NCBI GenBank assembly: GCA_903875455.1
Contig: CAIQWF010000090.1
Coordinates: 1-33,338, forward strand
Direction: 5' to 3'
Length of the DNA: 33,338 bases
DNA from: an uncultured Pseudomonadota bacterium
Lineage (GTDB): Bacteria > Pseudomonadota > Gammaproteobacteria > Methylococcales > Methylomonadaceae
How positions within the stretch are numbered: the stretch's first letter is position 1; every line of letters starts with the position of its first letter. The translations under genes and the position numbers were made by a program. The notes under the pieces are model-generated. The model did not search any database. It worked only from the letters and a program-made list of their open reading frames with translations, and was not told the DNA's origin. Below, one piece after another: positions 25,905-33,338 of the stretch.

Positions 25905-27125
25905 TTAAGCAGTCAACAGCATTTCATACAGCTCAGCATATTCATCTTCTTCCAGCCCTTTGATTTCCAAAAGTTTATATTGTTCATTGACAATGATTAA
26001 CGAGGTTTTGTCGAAGCCTTTCAACAACATAACATCCGGTTGCTGAGTAAAACTTAAACTGGCCTGAAGATTATCTGAAATTTTGTATTGAACCCGTTTA
26101 TGGTTTAATAAAATTTCGTAGCGGCGGGTTTGTTTATAAATACTATGTAGCAGCGCCAGCATGGTCACACTAAAAACGGTGATTAAAATCCAGTCAAAAT
26201 CAGGCTTGAAAATACCGAATACGCCGGAATAATCGAGTTGTAAATTTTCAATTTCTGGCGCTTTTAAACCTAAGTGATCGCCAAATCCCAGTAGTAATAA
26301 CAAGCCATATCGCTGCATGAATCCAGCAGTTATGGCGATAAAAATGAAATCGGCCAACTCGCTAAAAACCGCTCCTAGCCATCTGAACAAAGAAACAGTG
26401 GAAAAACTTTTATAAATTTTTATCGTGTCGCTGATAAAGGTTTTTTTCCAGGCTACGCCACGCTGGTTTCTTATGCCGAATCCAAAATCGGCCAGTTTTC
26501 CGGTGCCGTAGCTTTCAGCAATTTTAACCATGCTATTGAATTGTTCAGCCAGACTGACAGCTTTGGTTAAAGCTTTTTGAATATCAGCTTCCTGATAAAC
26601 TACCCATTGTCGCTCGTCCTTAGTTTGCAGCTGAACATGCCAGACTTGTAATACCTGATTTCTGAAACTGTCATCGCCATAAGTTATAGGTGTTATTAAA
26701 ACGCATTGAACCTGGCTGTAGTCAAAATTATGTTGCTCTTGACACTGTTTTTTAACCGTCAAGCTCCACTGCCAGGCATTTTCCTTGGTTTCTAGGCTGA
26801 CCCAGGCCGGATTATCAACATAAAGCCCGATACGAAATTTGGCAGAATAATAGTTAATCAACCATAACGCATACAAAATCAGACTGATATATTGGTCTAA
26901 ATGCTTGTGGTAAGCCAGCAGTGAAAAAGCGGAAAAACTCACAAACGCCAAAAAATGGGTGATTTGGCTATAGGAAATTTTATTTAACCTGAATAATTCA
27001 TTGTAAAGAATTTCCATCAACCAGTTTTGCAAGGCATGAAAATACATTTGCAGCCACAAAAACGGTGCAAGAACCAGAGCCAGAACGCCTTTGTGGTAAT
27101 GGGAGATTTTAGAGGTGATGCGCAC
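25905..27125 (-). CDS. Orphan integral membrane protein
   Basis: I do not recognise a family. The 406-residue product has hydrophobic segments near residues 13-31, 57-75, 79-95, 250-280 and 310-332. A soluble region of about 150 residues lies between the third and fourth (with KKQCQEQHNFDYSQVQCVLI and VYQEADIQKALTKAVSLAEQF), and there is a soluble C-terminal end of about 75 residues. The soluble parts probably face the cytoplasm. The start is GTG at 27125, 6 bases after the stop of the upstream nuclease-like gene; no good ribosome-binding site is present, which suggests coupling. An internal ATG near residue 27 is the alternative start. Confidence 0.65.
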   Translation of the reverse strand: MRITSKISHYHKGVLALVLAPFLWLQMYFHALQNWLMEILYNELFRLNKISYSQITHFLAFVSFSAFSLLAYHKHLDQYISLILYALWLINYYSAKFRIGLYVDNPAWVSLETKENAWQWSLTVKKQCQEQHNFDYSQVQCVLITPITYGDDSFRNQVLQVWHVQLQTKDERQWVVYQEADIQKALTKAVSLAEQFNSMVKIAESYGTGKLADFGFGIRNQRGVAWKKTFISDTIKIYKSFSTVSLFRWLGAVFSELADFIFIAITAGFMQRYGLLLLLGFGDHLGLKAPEIENLQLDYSGVFGIFKPDFDWILITVFSVTMLALLHSIYKQTRRYEILLNHKRVQYKISDNLQASLSFTQQPDVMLLKGFDKTSLIIVNEQYKLLEIKGLEEDEYAELYEMLLTA

Positions 27126-27131
27126 AATGAA

Positions 27132-27695
27132 CTACTTTTTGTAGATATCATTTGCCCGAGAAAAAACTCTGTCCTGATGAAAACCAGAAAATACATCAAC
27201 CCATGAGATTTTAGCATCAAAAGGTTTAAGTAATTCCTGATGACCAAAATTTTTGTGATTGTCATAGTAGGTGCTTGATGCCAAAGCAATCGTTTTGACT
27301 TCTAAACTTCCTTCTCGCTGCAAAAATTTTGGAATTAGATATTTATCTTTCTCAATGTATTCAATTTGTTCTTTTTTAAATGGCTGTTGCACTTTTGCTT
27401 CGATTACAATAATCACATCTTCAGAAAAAAGGCATAGGTCAAAAGTTCGTTTTTTTGAGTAATTTCCCGAATCAAAAGTTTTATCCATTATCCGCAGCAT
27501 ATCTCGATAAAAGCATACTTCATATCCAACCTCCCACTCCATTTTTTCATCTAATTTAAGAGTAGTTACTTTTTTTAAAAAACTAACGAACTCGCTTTCT
27601 CTCCCTTTGATATATTGAAATAGAGCTTGGCAAAAAAAACTTTCTTCACGAGAAATTTCAGACCAAGCTTTATTTCTAAAATACGATAACGACAT
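27132..27695 (-). CDS. PD-(D/E)XK-type nuclease-like protein
   Basis: The 187-residue product has the layout of the PD-(D/E)XK nuclease fold: a helix with a candidate Glu59 (WEVGYEVCFYRDML), then FDLCLF with Asp86, a hydrophobic strand, and the Glu99-Ala-Lys101 motif in VIIVIEAKVQQPFKKEQ, with later glutamines. Such proteins include restriction and repair nucleases. I cannot place it in a named family. Sampled lines are 23-37% GC, well below neighbours near 45%, which suggests transfer. I chose ATG at 27695, 8 bases after tusA; a longer reading to 27893 is antisense-like overlap with tusA and not credible. The membrane-protein gene follows after 6 bases. Confidence 0.7.
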   Translation of the reverse strand: MSLSYFRNKAWSEISREESFFCQALFQYIKGRESEFVSFLKKVTTLKLDEKMEWEVGYEVCFYRDMLRIMDKTFDSGNYSKKRTFDLCLFSEDVIIVIEAKVQQPFKKEQIEYIEKDKYLIPKFLQREGSLEVKTIALASSTYYDNHKNFGHQELLKPFDAKISWVDVFSGFHQDRVFSRANDIYKK

Positions 27696-27703
27696 AATTA
27701 GCT

Positions 27704-27934
27704 CTACTTTTTTTTGATATAAAAAATTTGTAGCGGCGGCTGTTTTAAAATTTGCAACATTTCGTGGCCGGTCTGATGGGTATAAACCCCGAAATCCAAA
27801 TGCGCCGCAGGATCTGTCGCAATTACTTTCACCACTTGCCCGCTGTTTATTTCCAGCAAGGCTTTTTTCAACCGCAACAAGGGCAGCGGGCATTGCAAGC
27901 CGCTAGCATCCACTTCTAAATGAAATTCCGTCAT
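27704..27934 (-). CDS. tusA: TusA-family sulfur carrier protein
   Basis: The 76-residue product has the TusA signature CPLPLLRLKKAL with the persulfide-carrying Cys15, and the later block VIATDPAAHLDF. TusA proteins relay sulfane sulfur for tRNA thiolation, molybdenum cofactor or sulfur oxidation. I chose ATG at 27934 (MTEFHLEVDASGLQCP); the TTG at 27955 only adds seven residues. It is first in a five-gene minus-strand run and divergent from cysG, whose product siroheme also serves sulfur metabolism. Which TusA role applies is unknown, since no dsr or tusBCD genes are in view. Confidence 0.85.
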   Translation of the reverse strand: MTEFHLEVDASGLQCPLPLLRLKKALLEINSGQVVKVIATDPAAHLDFGVYTHQTGHEMLQILKQPPLQIFYIKKK

Positions 27935-27948
27935 AGTATCTTTATGTT

Positions 27949-27977
27949 TTCTCAACTCGCTATAGAGTCTTTATAAT
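27949..27977 (+). promoter_or_regulatory. Candidate sigma-70 promoter for cysG
   Basis: TTCTCA (27949-27954) and a perfect TATAAT (27972-27977) are 17 bases apart. The cysG ATG is 34 bases after the -10. The -35 matches only four of six positions. Confidence 0.4.
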
Positions 27978-27988
27978 AGCATTATCAA
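27959..27988 (-). promoter_or_regulatory. Candidate sigma-70 promoter for the tusA run
   Basis: On the minus strand, TTGATA (27988-27983) and TATAGC (27964-27959) are 18 bases apart, with five and four matches to consensus. The -10 lies 24 bases before the tusA ATG. It overlaps the candidate cysG promoter on the other strand, so the two could interfere. Confidence 0.4.
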
Positions 27989-28011
27989 CCAACCCTGAGA
28001 AATATCAGCTA

Positions 28012-29403
28012 ATGGATTACTTTCCTGTTTTTTTAGACCTTAAACAACAACCCTGCTTAGTTGTCGGTGCTGGCGAAGTGGCTGCACGTAAAATCAGCCT
28101 GCTATTTAAAGCGGGGGCAAAAATTACCGTGATTGCGGCAAAAGTGAGCGACACCGTTGCCGCAATGCAAAGCAGCCATCATCTGACCCTTGTGGAAAAA
28201 CCATTTGCTGCCAATGATTTGCACGATTATCGCCTGGTGGTTTCTGCAACAAATAGTGAAGAAACCAATCGCTTGGTTGCCAAAACAGCCGGGGAGAAAA
28301 ACATTCCGGTGAATGTTGTAGATTGCCCGGCGTTGTGCAGCTTTATTTTTCCAGCCATTATTGACCGCACACCGATTGTGGCCGCAGTCTCTTCTGGCGG
28401 TGCAGCGCCGGTGTTGGCGAGATTATTACGCGCCAAAATTGAAAGTGTAATTCCAGCAAGTTTTGGCCGACTGGCACAATTGGCAGAAAAATTTAGACCG
28501 GTTGTGAAACAAGAAATTAAAGAACCCGAACAACGGCGAGTTTTTTGGGAACAGGTGTTTCAAGGCGCAGTTGCGGAACAAGTGTTTGCTGGTAATGAGG
28601 CGCAAGCCGAACAGAAATTGCAGCAACTGTTGAATAAATCGGCAGATTCTGTGCCTAAAGGTGAAGTCTATTTGGTTGGTGCGGGGCCGGGCGATCCTGA
28701 TTTATTGACTTTTCGGGCTTTGCGATTGATGCAGCAGGCTGATGTAGTGGTTTATGACCGTTTGGTTTCTGCTGAAATTGTAGATTTGACTCGTCGTGAC
28801 GCCGAAAGAATCTATGTTGGTAAAGAGCGGGATAATCACAGTTTACCGCAGGAATCTATTAATGATCTGTTAGCAAAGCTGGCCAAAGCCGGTAAGAGGG
28901 TGGTGCGGTTAAAAGGCGGCGATCCCTTTATTTTTGGGCGTGGCGGAGAGGAAATTGAAACTTTGCTGGAGCAGGGGATTTCATTTCAGGTTGTCCCCGG
29001 AATTACATCGGCTTCAGGTTGTGCCACTTATGCTGGCATTCCATTAACTCACCGTGACCATGCCCAATCCTGTACTTTTGTCACTGGGCATTTGAAAGAT
29101 GGCTCGATTAACCTGAATTGGCAGCAATTAGCCGTTCCCAATCAAACTTTGGTGATTTATATGGGGTTGATGGCATTGGAAAAAATCTGCGCAGCTTTAA
29201 TTGCAAATGGTAGTTCTCCTGATTTGCCTGCCGCCGTGATAGAACAAGGCACTACTGTTCATCAGCGAGTAATTACCGGTACATTAACCAGTTTGCCCAC
29301 AAAAATTCTGGATGAAAAAATTAAGTCGCCAGCGTTAATCATTATTGGGTCGGTGGTGAGTTTGCATAATAAGTTAAACTGGTTCAATCAGCCCGTAAGC
29401 TGA
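28012..29403 (+). CDS. cysG: Siroheme synthase, trifunctional
   Basis: CysG makes siroheme from uroporphyrinogen III. The N-terminal half (about residues 1-205) is the precorrin-2 dehydrogenase/ferrochelatase, with the NAD-binding VVGAGEVAARKISLLFKAGA and VSSGGAAPVLARLLR. The C-terminal half (from about 216) is the SAM-dependent uroporphyrinogen methyltransferase, with YLVGAGPGDPDLLT, YDRLVS, RLKGGDPFIFGRGGEE, VVPGITSA and PLTHRDHAQS. At 463 residues it has the E. coli length (457). Siroheme is needed by assimilatory sulfite and nitrite reductases. No strong ribosome-binding site precedes the ATG. Confidence 0.96.
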   Translation: MDYFPVFLDLKQQPCLVVGAGEVAARKISLLFKAGAKITVIAAKVSDTVAAMQSSHHLTLVEKPFAANDLHDYRLVVSATNSEETNRLVAKTAGEKNIPVNVVDCPALCSFIFPAIIDRTPIVAAVSSGGAAPVLARLLRAKIESVIPASFGRLAQLAEKFRPVVKQEIKEPEQRRVFWEQVFQGAVAEQVFAGNEAQAEQKLQQLLNKSADSVPKGEVYLVGAGPGDPDLLTFRALRLMQQADVVVYDRLVSAEIVDLTRRDAERIYVGKERDNHSLPQESINDLLAKLAKAGKRVVRLKGGDPFIFGRGGEEIETLLEQGISFQVVPGITSASGCATYAGIPLTHRDHAQSCTFVTGHLKDGSINLNWQQLAVPNQTLVIYMGLMALEKICAALIANGSSPDLPAAVIEQGTTVHQRVITGTLTSLPTKILDEKIKSPALIIIGSVVSLHNKLNWFNQPVS

Positions 29404-29487
29404 AAAAATAACCAGATTAGTGATTATTTATGGGCATCGTGCTGATTGCGGATAGCTTGAGAAAAACGGCATTTTTTATAAAAATCG

Positions 29488-29516
29488 TTGAATTTTTGCT
29501 CTAAAAACTCTATCCT
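29488..29516 (+). promoter_or_regulatory. Candidate promoter for the cytochrome pair
   Basis: TTGAAT (29488-29493) and TATCCT (29511-29516) are 17 bases apart, each with four of six matches, in the 187-base spacer between cysG and the first cytochrome gene. That spacer holds no gene that I can see. Confidence 0.3.
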
Positions 29517-29590
29517 TTCTAAGTTTAAAATTTACTGAATGTGCACAGAAAACAGCGCGTTCCACTTTTCAATAGCTATAGGGGGCAGAC

Positions 29591-29950
29591 ATGAGAAAAT
29601 TATTAATCGCAGCGACAGGTTTTGCCTTCGCGGCATTAAGCGGTCAAGCATTGGCAGAAGCAGGTGCAGCACCGTCTCACCACATTGAAATTGGTAAAAA
29701 AGTTTATGAACGTGCTCTCGGTCGCGGTTGTGGTGCTTGCCATGATCAGGCTCAAAACCCACAATTGGCAAAATTGATTGATGCTGGCAAGTTGGACAGA
29801 AAGAGATTTGGTACTGTAGTGAAAGAAGGTAAAGGTGGTATGCCTAAAGCTATTGATCAGATCATGGAATTAGCTCCTGTTAAAACTGCCAATTTAGATC
29901 AGGAACAAGCGATTGATGCTGTGTACGATTATTTGAAAAGCTTAAAATAA
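29591..29950 (+). CDS. Periplasmic c-type cytochrome, copy 1
   Basis: The 119-residue product has a signal peptide (cleavage near ALA-EAG) and one haem-binding CGACH motif (Cys47, Cys50, His51). A Met in GKGGMPKA is the probable sixth ligand. It is a small class I cytochrome c, a periplasmic electron carrier. A strong AGGGGG ribosome-binding site precedes the ATG. The next gene is a clear paralogue. No mxaFJG genes are in view, so the redox partners are unknown. Confidence 0.88.
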   Translation: MRKLLIAATGFAFAALSGQALAEAGAAPSHHIEIGKKVYERALGRGCGACHDQAQNPQLAKLIDAGKLDRKRFGTVVKEGKGGMPKAIDQIMELAPVKTANLDQEQAIDAVYDYLKSLK

Positions 29951-30007
29951 CTATTTTCCCGTATAAAAAAAACAATTTTATTTTTTAACACACTAAAGAG
30001 GTAAACT

Positions 30008-30355
30008 ATGAAAAAATTACTAATCGCAGCAACAGGTTTGGCATTGGTTGCATTAAGCAGTCAAGTATTTGCAGAAGAAGCAGACAGTGCAGATGTTGCA
30101 AAAAAAGTTTACAACCAAGCGTTTGGTCGTGGTTGTGGTGCCTGCCATGATGTTGCGCCTAATCCAAACTTAGTAAAAAACATTAATGAAGGCACATTGG
30201 ATGAGAAAAAATTTGCTGAAGTTTTGAAAGAAGGCAGAGGCGGGATGCCTAAAGCAATGGCAGCTATTATGTCACTGCCTCCTGTACAAAAATCAGGTTT
30301 GAAAGAAGAACAAGTTATTGATGCGTTGTTTAAATATCTGAAACACAAAAAATAA
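30008..30355 (+). CDS. Periplasmic c-type cytochrome, copy 2
   Basis: The 115-residue product is very similar to the preceding gene: the leader shares LLIAATG, the haem site is again GRGCGACHD (Cys43, Cys46, His47), and the Met block is GRGGMPKA. It lacks the His-rich insertion (APSHHIEIG) found after the leader of copy 1 and has more acidic residues there. AAAGAGG precedes the ATG. A strong terminator follows. This is a tandem duplication with early divergence of the N-terminus and surface charge. Confidence 0.88.
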   Translation: MKKLLIAATGLALVALSSQVFAEEADSADVAKKVYNQAFGRGCGACHDVAPNPNLVKNINEGTLDEKKFAEVLKEGRGGMPKAMAAIMSLPPVQKSGLKEEQVIDALFKYLKHKK

Positions 30356-30370
30356 TTCATCAGCATAAAT

Positions 30371-30409
30371 AAAAAAGCCGTCCTGCTTTACGGGGGGGAC
30401 GGCTTTTTT
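30371..30409. terminator. Strong bidirectional terminator
   Basis: GCCGTCC (30377-30383) pairs with GGACGGC (30397-30403), extended by A6 before and T7 after. The stem has T runs in both directions, serving the cytochrome pair on the plus strand and the orphan membrane gene on the minus strand. Confidence 0.9.
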
Positions 30410-30429
30410 TATGCAGAGAGAAAAAGGAC

Positions 30430-31059
30430 TCAAGGTCTGGTTTTCTTTTCCAGATACTTATGTAAGCGAGAGATAAAAAGCTGTTTATGGCTTTTGAACC
30501 AAATTCCGGCCAATGCTGCAAACATTAAACCGCATGAACCTAAGGTCAGGTAAATCAGATTTTTAAGGTGTGAAACTTCTTTCACCAGAATTTTATTGGC
30601 AGCCGCTTCCTGCTGTTTCTTCTGTTCCAGCGGATCAGAATAAGTGCGCAATACTTTTATATCGTCTTTCAGGCTGCGCACTGTTTCCAGCGAACCTAAT
30701 ACACTGCCAAGTTTGATACTTTTTTCCAGTGTCGCTAATTTGCTTTCAATTGAACCGCTCACCAATCCGACCAATTGACCTTTCAAACTGTCGATTTCCG
30801 CAGTTAAAACCGGATTTTTTAAATTCTCTGCGGTTGCAACCGCTTCAACTACCTGTTTTTCTTTGATCTCAGTCGCCATCTCATGCGCAGGTAGCAAGAA
30901 AGAACCCAGCATAAACACAACCAGCATTAATGCAAATACCAATTTGAGCAACAGTCGATTTTTCTTTTCTAAATCCTGTTGTAGCAACTGGTTATGCAGA
31001 ACCATTATTTCCTTATCAGGACTGACTAATTTCGGTTTGGTTTTTTGTTGTTTGCTCAT
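30430..31059 (-). CDS. Orphan two-helix membrane protein with coiled coil
   Basis: I do not recognise a family. The 209-residue product has a charged N-terminal tail, a membrane helix at about residues 38-57 (LLLKLVFALMLVVFMLGSFL), a long charged helical middle (about 60-160, with heptad-like IDSLKGQLVGLVSGSIESKLATLEKSIK) and a second helix at about 165-187. Both ends should be cytoplasmic with a coiled coil in the periplasm. GAAGAGAG precedes the ATG. It lies 45 bases downstream of argG on the same strand and may be its cotranscribed neighbour. Confidence 0.7.
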   Translation of the reverse strand: MSKQQKTKPKLVSPDKEIMVLHNQLLQQDLEKKNRLLLKLVFALMLVVFMLGSFLLPAHEMATEIKEKQVVEAVATAENLKNPVLTAEIDSLKGQLVGLVSGSIESKLATLEKSIKLGSVLGSLETVRSLKDDIKVLRTYSDPLEQKKQQEAAANKILVKEVSHLKNLIYLTLGSCGLMFAALAGIWFKSHKQLFISRLHKYLEKKTRP

Positions 31060-31104
31060 TGTTCTCTCTTCCTAACCTGTGACGTTTAACGAGGAAAGCC
31101 TTTA

Positions 31105-32319
31105 TCACTTCAGTTTTTTGTTTGCCGCAATCCGCATTCTTAAAGCATTTAGCTTGATAAAACCTTCTGCATCTTTTTGGTTGTACGCGCCTTGGTCATC
31201 TTCAAAAGTGGCGATGCTCTCATCAAACAGGCTGTCGGTTTTTGACATTCTTCCAACTACGCTGACGCTACCTTTATACAGTTTAACCCGAACTTTGCCG
31301 TTCACATTGACTTGTGAAGCATTAATCATGGTTTGCAGCATTTCGCGTTCAGGACTCCACCAGTAGCCATTATAAATAAGGGAGGCATAACGAGGCATCA
31401 ATTCATCTTTCAAATGTGCCACTTCACGGTCTAAAGTCAATGATTCAATAGCACGGTGTGCTTTTAGCATGATTGTTCCTGCTGGCGTTTCGTAGCAACC
31501 GCGTGATTTCATTCCCACATAACGGTTTTCTACGATGTCCAGACGCCCCACGCCATTTGCGCCGCCAAGCTGATTCAGTTTTTCGAGCACTTGTGCAGGA
31601 CTGCAAGGTTCATCATCAATCGCGATAATATCGCCTTTGCTGTAAGTCAATTCAACATAAGTGGCTTTATCCGGTGCAGCTTCCGGTGAAACAGACCAAC
31701 GCCACATATCTTCTTCCGGTTCTGCCCAAGGGTCTTCCAAAATTCCGCCTTCGTAAGAAATGTGGAGCAAATTTGCATCCATTGAATAAGGCGAGGCTTT
31801 ACCTTTTTTCATTTCTACTGGGATGCCATGTTTTTCGGCATAAGCCAGCAGCGATTGCCGGGAGGTTAAATCCCATTCCCGCCACGGTGCAATCACTTTA
31901 ATATCAGGGCGCAGCGCATAGGCGCCTAATTCAAACCGGACCTGGTCATTGCCTTTGCCGGTTGCGCCGTGAGAAATCGCTTGTGCGCCGGTTTGGTTGG
32001 CAATTTCAATCAGGCGTTTGGCAATTAATGGCCGGGCAATTGAAGTGCCTAATAAATACTCACCCTCATAAATGGTATTGGCACGGAACATCGGGAACAC
32101 GAAATCACGGGCAAACTCTTCGCGCAAATCATCAATGTAAATTTCCTTGATGCCCCAGGCTTGAGCCTTGGCGCGAGCCGGTTCAACTTCTTCGCGTTGT
32201 CCTAAATCTGCGGTAAACGTCACTACTTCCGCTGAGTATTCATCCTGTAACCATTTTAAAATTACAGAAGTATCCAAGCCACCTGAATAAGCCAAAACCA
32301 CTTTTTTGATTTCTGCCAT
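31105..32319 (-). CDS. argG: Argininosuccinate synthase
   Basis: ArgG joins citrulline and aspartate with ATP in arginine synthesis. The 404-residue product starts [19 protein letters not shown], containing the ATP pyrophosphatase loop SGGLDTS. Other conserved blocks are [36 protein letters not shown], and the C-terminal [14 protein letters not shown]. Length matches the bacterial enzyme. GGAAGG lies upstream of the ATG. Confidence 0.97.
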   Translation of the reverse strand: MAEIKKVVLAYSGGLDTSVILKWLQDEYSAEVVTFTADLGQREEVEPARAKAQAWGIKEIYIDDLREEFARDFVFPMFRANTIYEGEYLLGTSIARPLIAKRLIEIANQTGAQAISHGATGKGNDQVRFELGAYALRPDIKVIAPWREWDLTSRQSLLAYAEKHGIPVEMKKGKASPYSMDANLLHISYEGGILEDPWAEPEEDMWRWSVSPEAAPDKATYVELTYSKGDIIAIDDEPCSPAQVLEKLNQLGGANGVGRLDIVENRYVGMKSRGCYETPAGTIMLKAHRAIESLTLDREVAHLKDELMPRYASLIYNGYWWSPEREMLQTMINASQVNVNGKVRVKLYKGSVSVVGRMSKTDSLFDESIATFEDDQGAYNQKDAEGFIKLNALRMRIAANKKLK

Positions 32320-32351
32320 ATCTCAACACCTTCCAATTAAAAAATTTTGTA

Positions 32352-32383
32352 ATTATACCCGAAAAATATGCTTTATTTGCCAA
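32352..32383 (-). promoter_or_regulatory. Candidate argG promoter
   Basis: On the minus strand a perfect TATAAT (32357-32352) lies 33 bases before the argG ATG, with TTGGCA (32383-32378) upstream. Their spacing of 20 bases is longer than the optimum, so the -35 assignment is uncertain. No arginine-type ARG box palindrome was recognised. Confidence 0.4.
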
Positions 32384-32535
32384 TCATTTCTATCTAATTA
32401 ATGCTAAGGGATTAAAAAATCGACCTTAAACCAACAAAGTATCAGCACTGCGTAACTGATGCTAAAATAGTAGGCTTTTATACTGATGAAGCCCACAAAA
32501 ACGTGTTTGAAACGATGGATGAAGGTTTGAAATTA

Positions 32536-33338
32536 ATGAGTAACAATACCAACCATGCAACGCCTCCGATTTTAGGACATGTCCAGTTGAAAAAATTGCG
32601 CACGGCGTTAGCGATTTTGCAGGGGACGAAATTATTATCCACCTTGCAACACGAGGCAGAGTCGACTGTTTCGCATGACCAAACCAAACGGGTAACTTAT
32701 TTAACCAATCTGTTTTCGCAAATTCATCGCAACATGTTTCATGACTGGAAAGAGCAGGCTACCGTCAAACACCGGCCCGGCTCAATGACTGATGCCAACA
32801 AGCGGCAGGAATTTCGCGAAGCCATTGCCTGTCTGGTATTGGACGATCAGGAAAATCATGAAAACACCGCCATTTTTGACAACAACGGCTTTGTCATTAA
32901 AACCGCTGATATTGCACTGCGGCTGGCTATTTTTTATCGAGAAATGCGCAGCGTCAGACCGTTTGATTACGGCAACCGCATCACGTTGGATTTTTTTATC
33001 ACCATGCTGGGCAAATTGCCCGCTTTCAAAAGCGTTTATGAACAAGAAATTGATTTTAGACGACTGGAAGCGGCAGATACGCGGGCGCTACACAATCCCA
33101 ACAGCAGCCTAGAGGAAATCACCCAGGCTTTTGAACATGCCTTAGATCCAACCCGCACCAAAAATCTGCTTAATAATGCCAATGGTTATGGCAAATGGCC
33201 GGAAAACAAAAAGTTTATTGCCGGAATTCCCTTTTTATCACACACCACTACAGACGGCGTCTGTTGTCTGGTGGCGGTCAATGGCAGTTTGGTGCCGTTA
33301 AACAGCATCAAAGAAGAAATTTTCAGTGCCGGCAAGCA
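32536..33338 (+). CDS. Divergent Fic-fold-like protein, partial at the right edge
   Basis: An open frame of 267 codons runs off the window without a stop. In frame upstream, an ATG at 32515 or GTG at 32503 are alternatives; I chose 32536 because GAAGG lies 10 bases before it. Residues about 125-200 follow the Fic layout: a helix (ALRLAIFYREMRS), then VRPFDYGNR-ITLDFF (Arg141 to Arg148), a following helix and DFRRLEAADTRALHN...LEEITQAFEHAL. The Fic active motif is HxFx(D/E)GNGRxxR; here Arg replaces His and one Gly is missing, so classical AMPylation looks unlikely. No signal peptide is seen. It is divergent from argG. Family membership is inference from pattern, not from a search. Confidence 0.5.
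   Translation, partial: MSNNTNHATPPILGHVQLKKLRTALAILQGTKLLSTLQHEAESTVSHDQTKRVTYLTNLFSQIHRNMFHDWKEQATVKHRPGSMTDANKRQEFREAIACLVLDDQENHENTAIFDNNGFVIKTADIALRLAIFYREMRSVRPFDYGNRITLDFFITMLGKLPAFKSVYEQEIDFRRLEAADTRALHNPNSSLEEITQAFEHALDPTRTKNLLNNANGYGKWPENKKFIAGIPFLSHTTTDGVCCLVAVNGSLVPLNSIKEEIFSAGK

Noticed and set aside
27696-27893. N-terminal extension of the nuclease-like protein up to 27893
   Set aside because: These codons lie inside tusA in another frame and lack coding character; the ATG at 27695 comes just after the tusA stop.
32416-32535. Longer upstream start for the Fic-like gene
   Set aside because: The frame is open from 32416, but the only start candidates, GTG 32503 and ATG 32515, have weaker ribosome-binding sites than ATG 32536. 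The alternatives are not fully excluded.
1-33338. CRISPR arrays, tRNA or rRNA genes, insertion sequences, integrase or attachment sites
   Set aside because: No regularly spaced repeats, cloverleaf or rRNA-like stretches, transposase or integrase genes were recognised on reading both strands.

Overview
The window looks like chromosomal DNA of a gammaproteobacterial methanotroph or close methylotroph (Methylococcales-like). The main evidence is a complete bacterial fhcBADC operon for tetrahydromethanopterin (H4MPT)-linked formaldehyde oxidation, a periplasmic MxaD-like protein next to a YVTN beta-propeller, small c-type cytochromes, and the gammaproteobacterial gene order trpF-trpB-trpA-accD-folC-dedD-(cvpA)-purF-metZ. 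This assignment is inferred from gene content; no rRNA or tRNA gene was seen.

Layout. Positions 1-878 hold a trpF whose normal start is missing; about 300 bases that read like a phage tail tape-measure protein are joined in frame in its place, probably a contig-end misjoin. Then come trpB, trpA (tryptophan), accD (fatty acids), folC (folate), a dedD-like SPOR protein, a 250-base leader with two inverted repeats where cvpA would normally lie, purF (purines) and metZ (methionine). Positions 9017-13904 carry a PepSY-like exported protein, dnaQ, a convergent YajR-like MFS transporter, mxaD, a beta-propeller gene and a small orphan. A minus-strand pair follows (YcgN-like and an orphan lipoprotein).

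The plus-strand cluster at 15362-20392 encodes a pterin-4a-carbinolamine dehydratase-like protein followed by FhcB, FhcA, FhcD and FhcC, the formyltransferase/hydrolase complex that turns formyl-H4MPT into formate. A 17-base palindrome sits just upstream. A REP-like element and a hairpin separate it from a five-gene minus-strand run read in the order tusA, PD-(D/E)XK-type nuclease, orphan membrane protein, cupin, alpha-2-macroglobulin lipoprotein. Divergent from tusA is cysG (siroheme).

The right end holds two tandem c-type cytochromes, a strong bidirectional terminator, an orphan two-helix membrane protein, argG, and a gene running off the right edge whose product looks like a divergent Fic-fold protein with a degenerate catalytic motif. 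The least explained parts are that Fic-like gene, the AT-rich nuclease with its membrane-protein partner, the purF leader, and the trpF junction.
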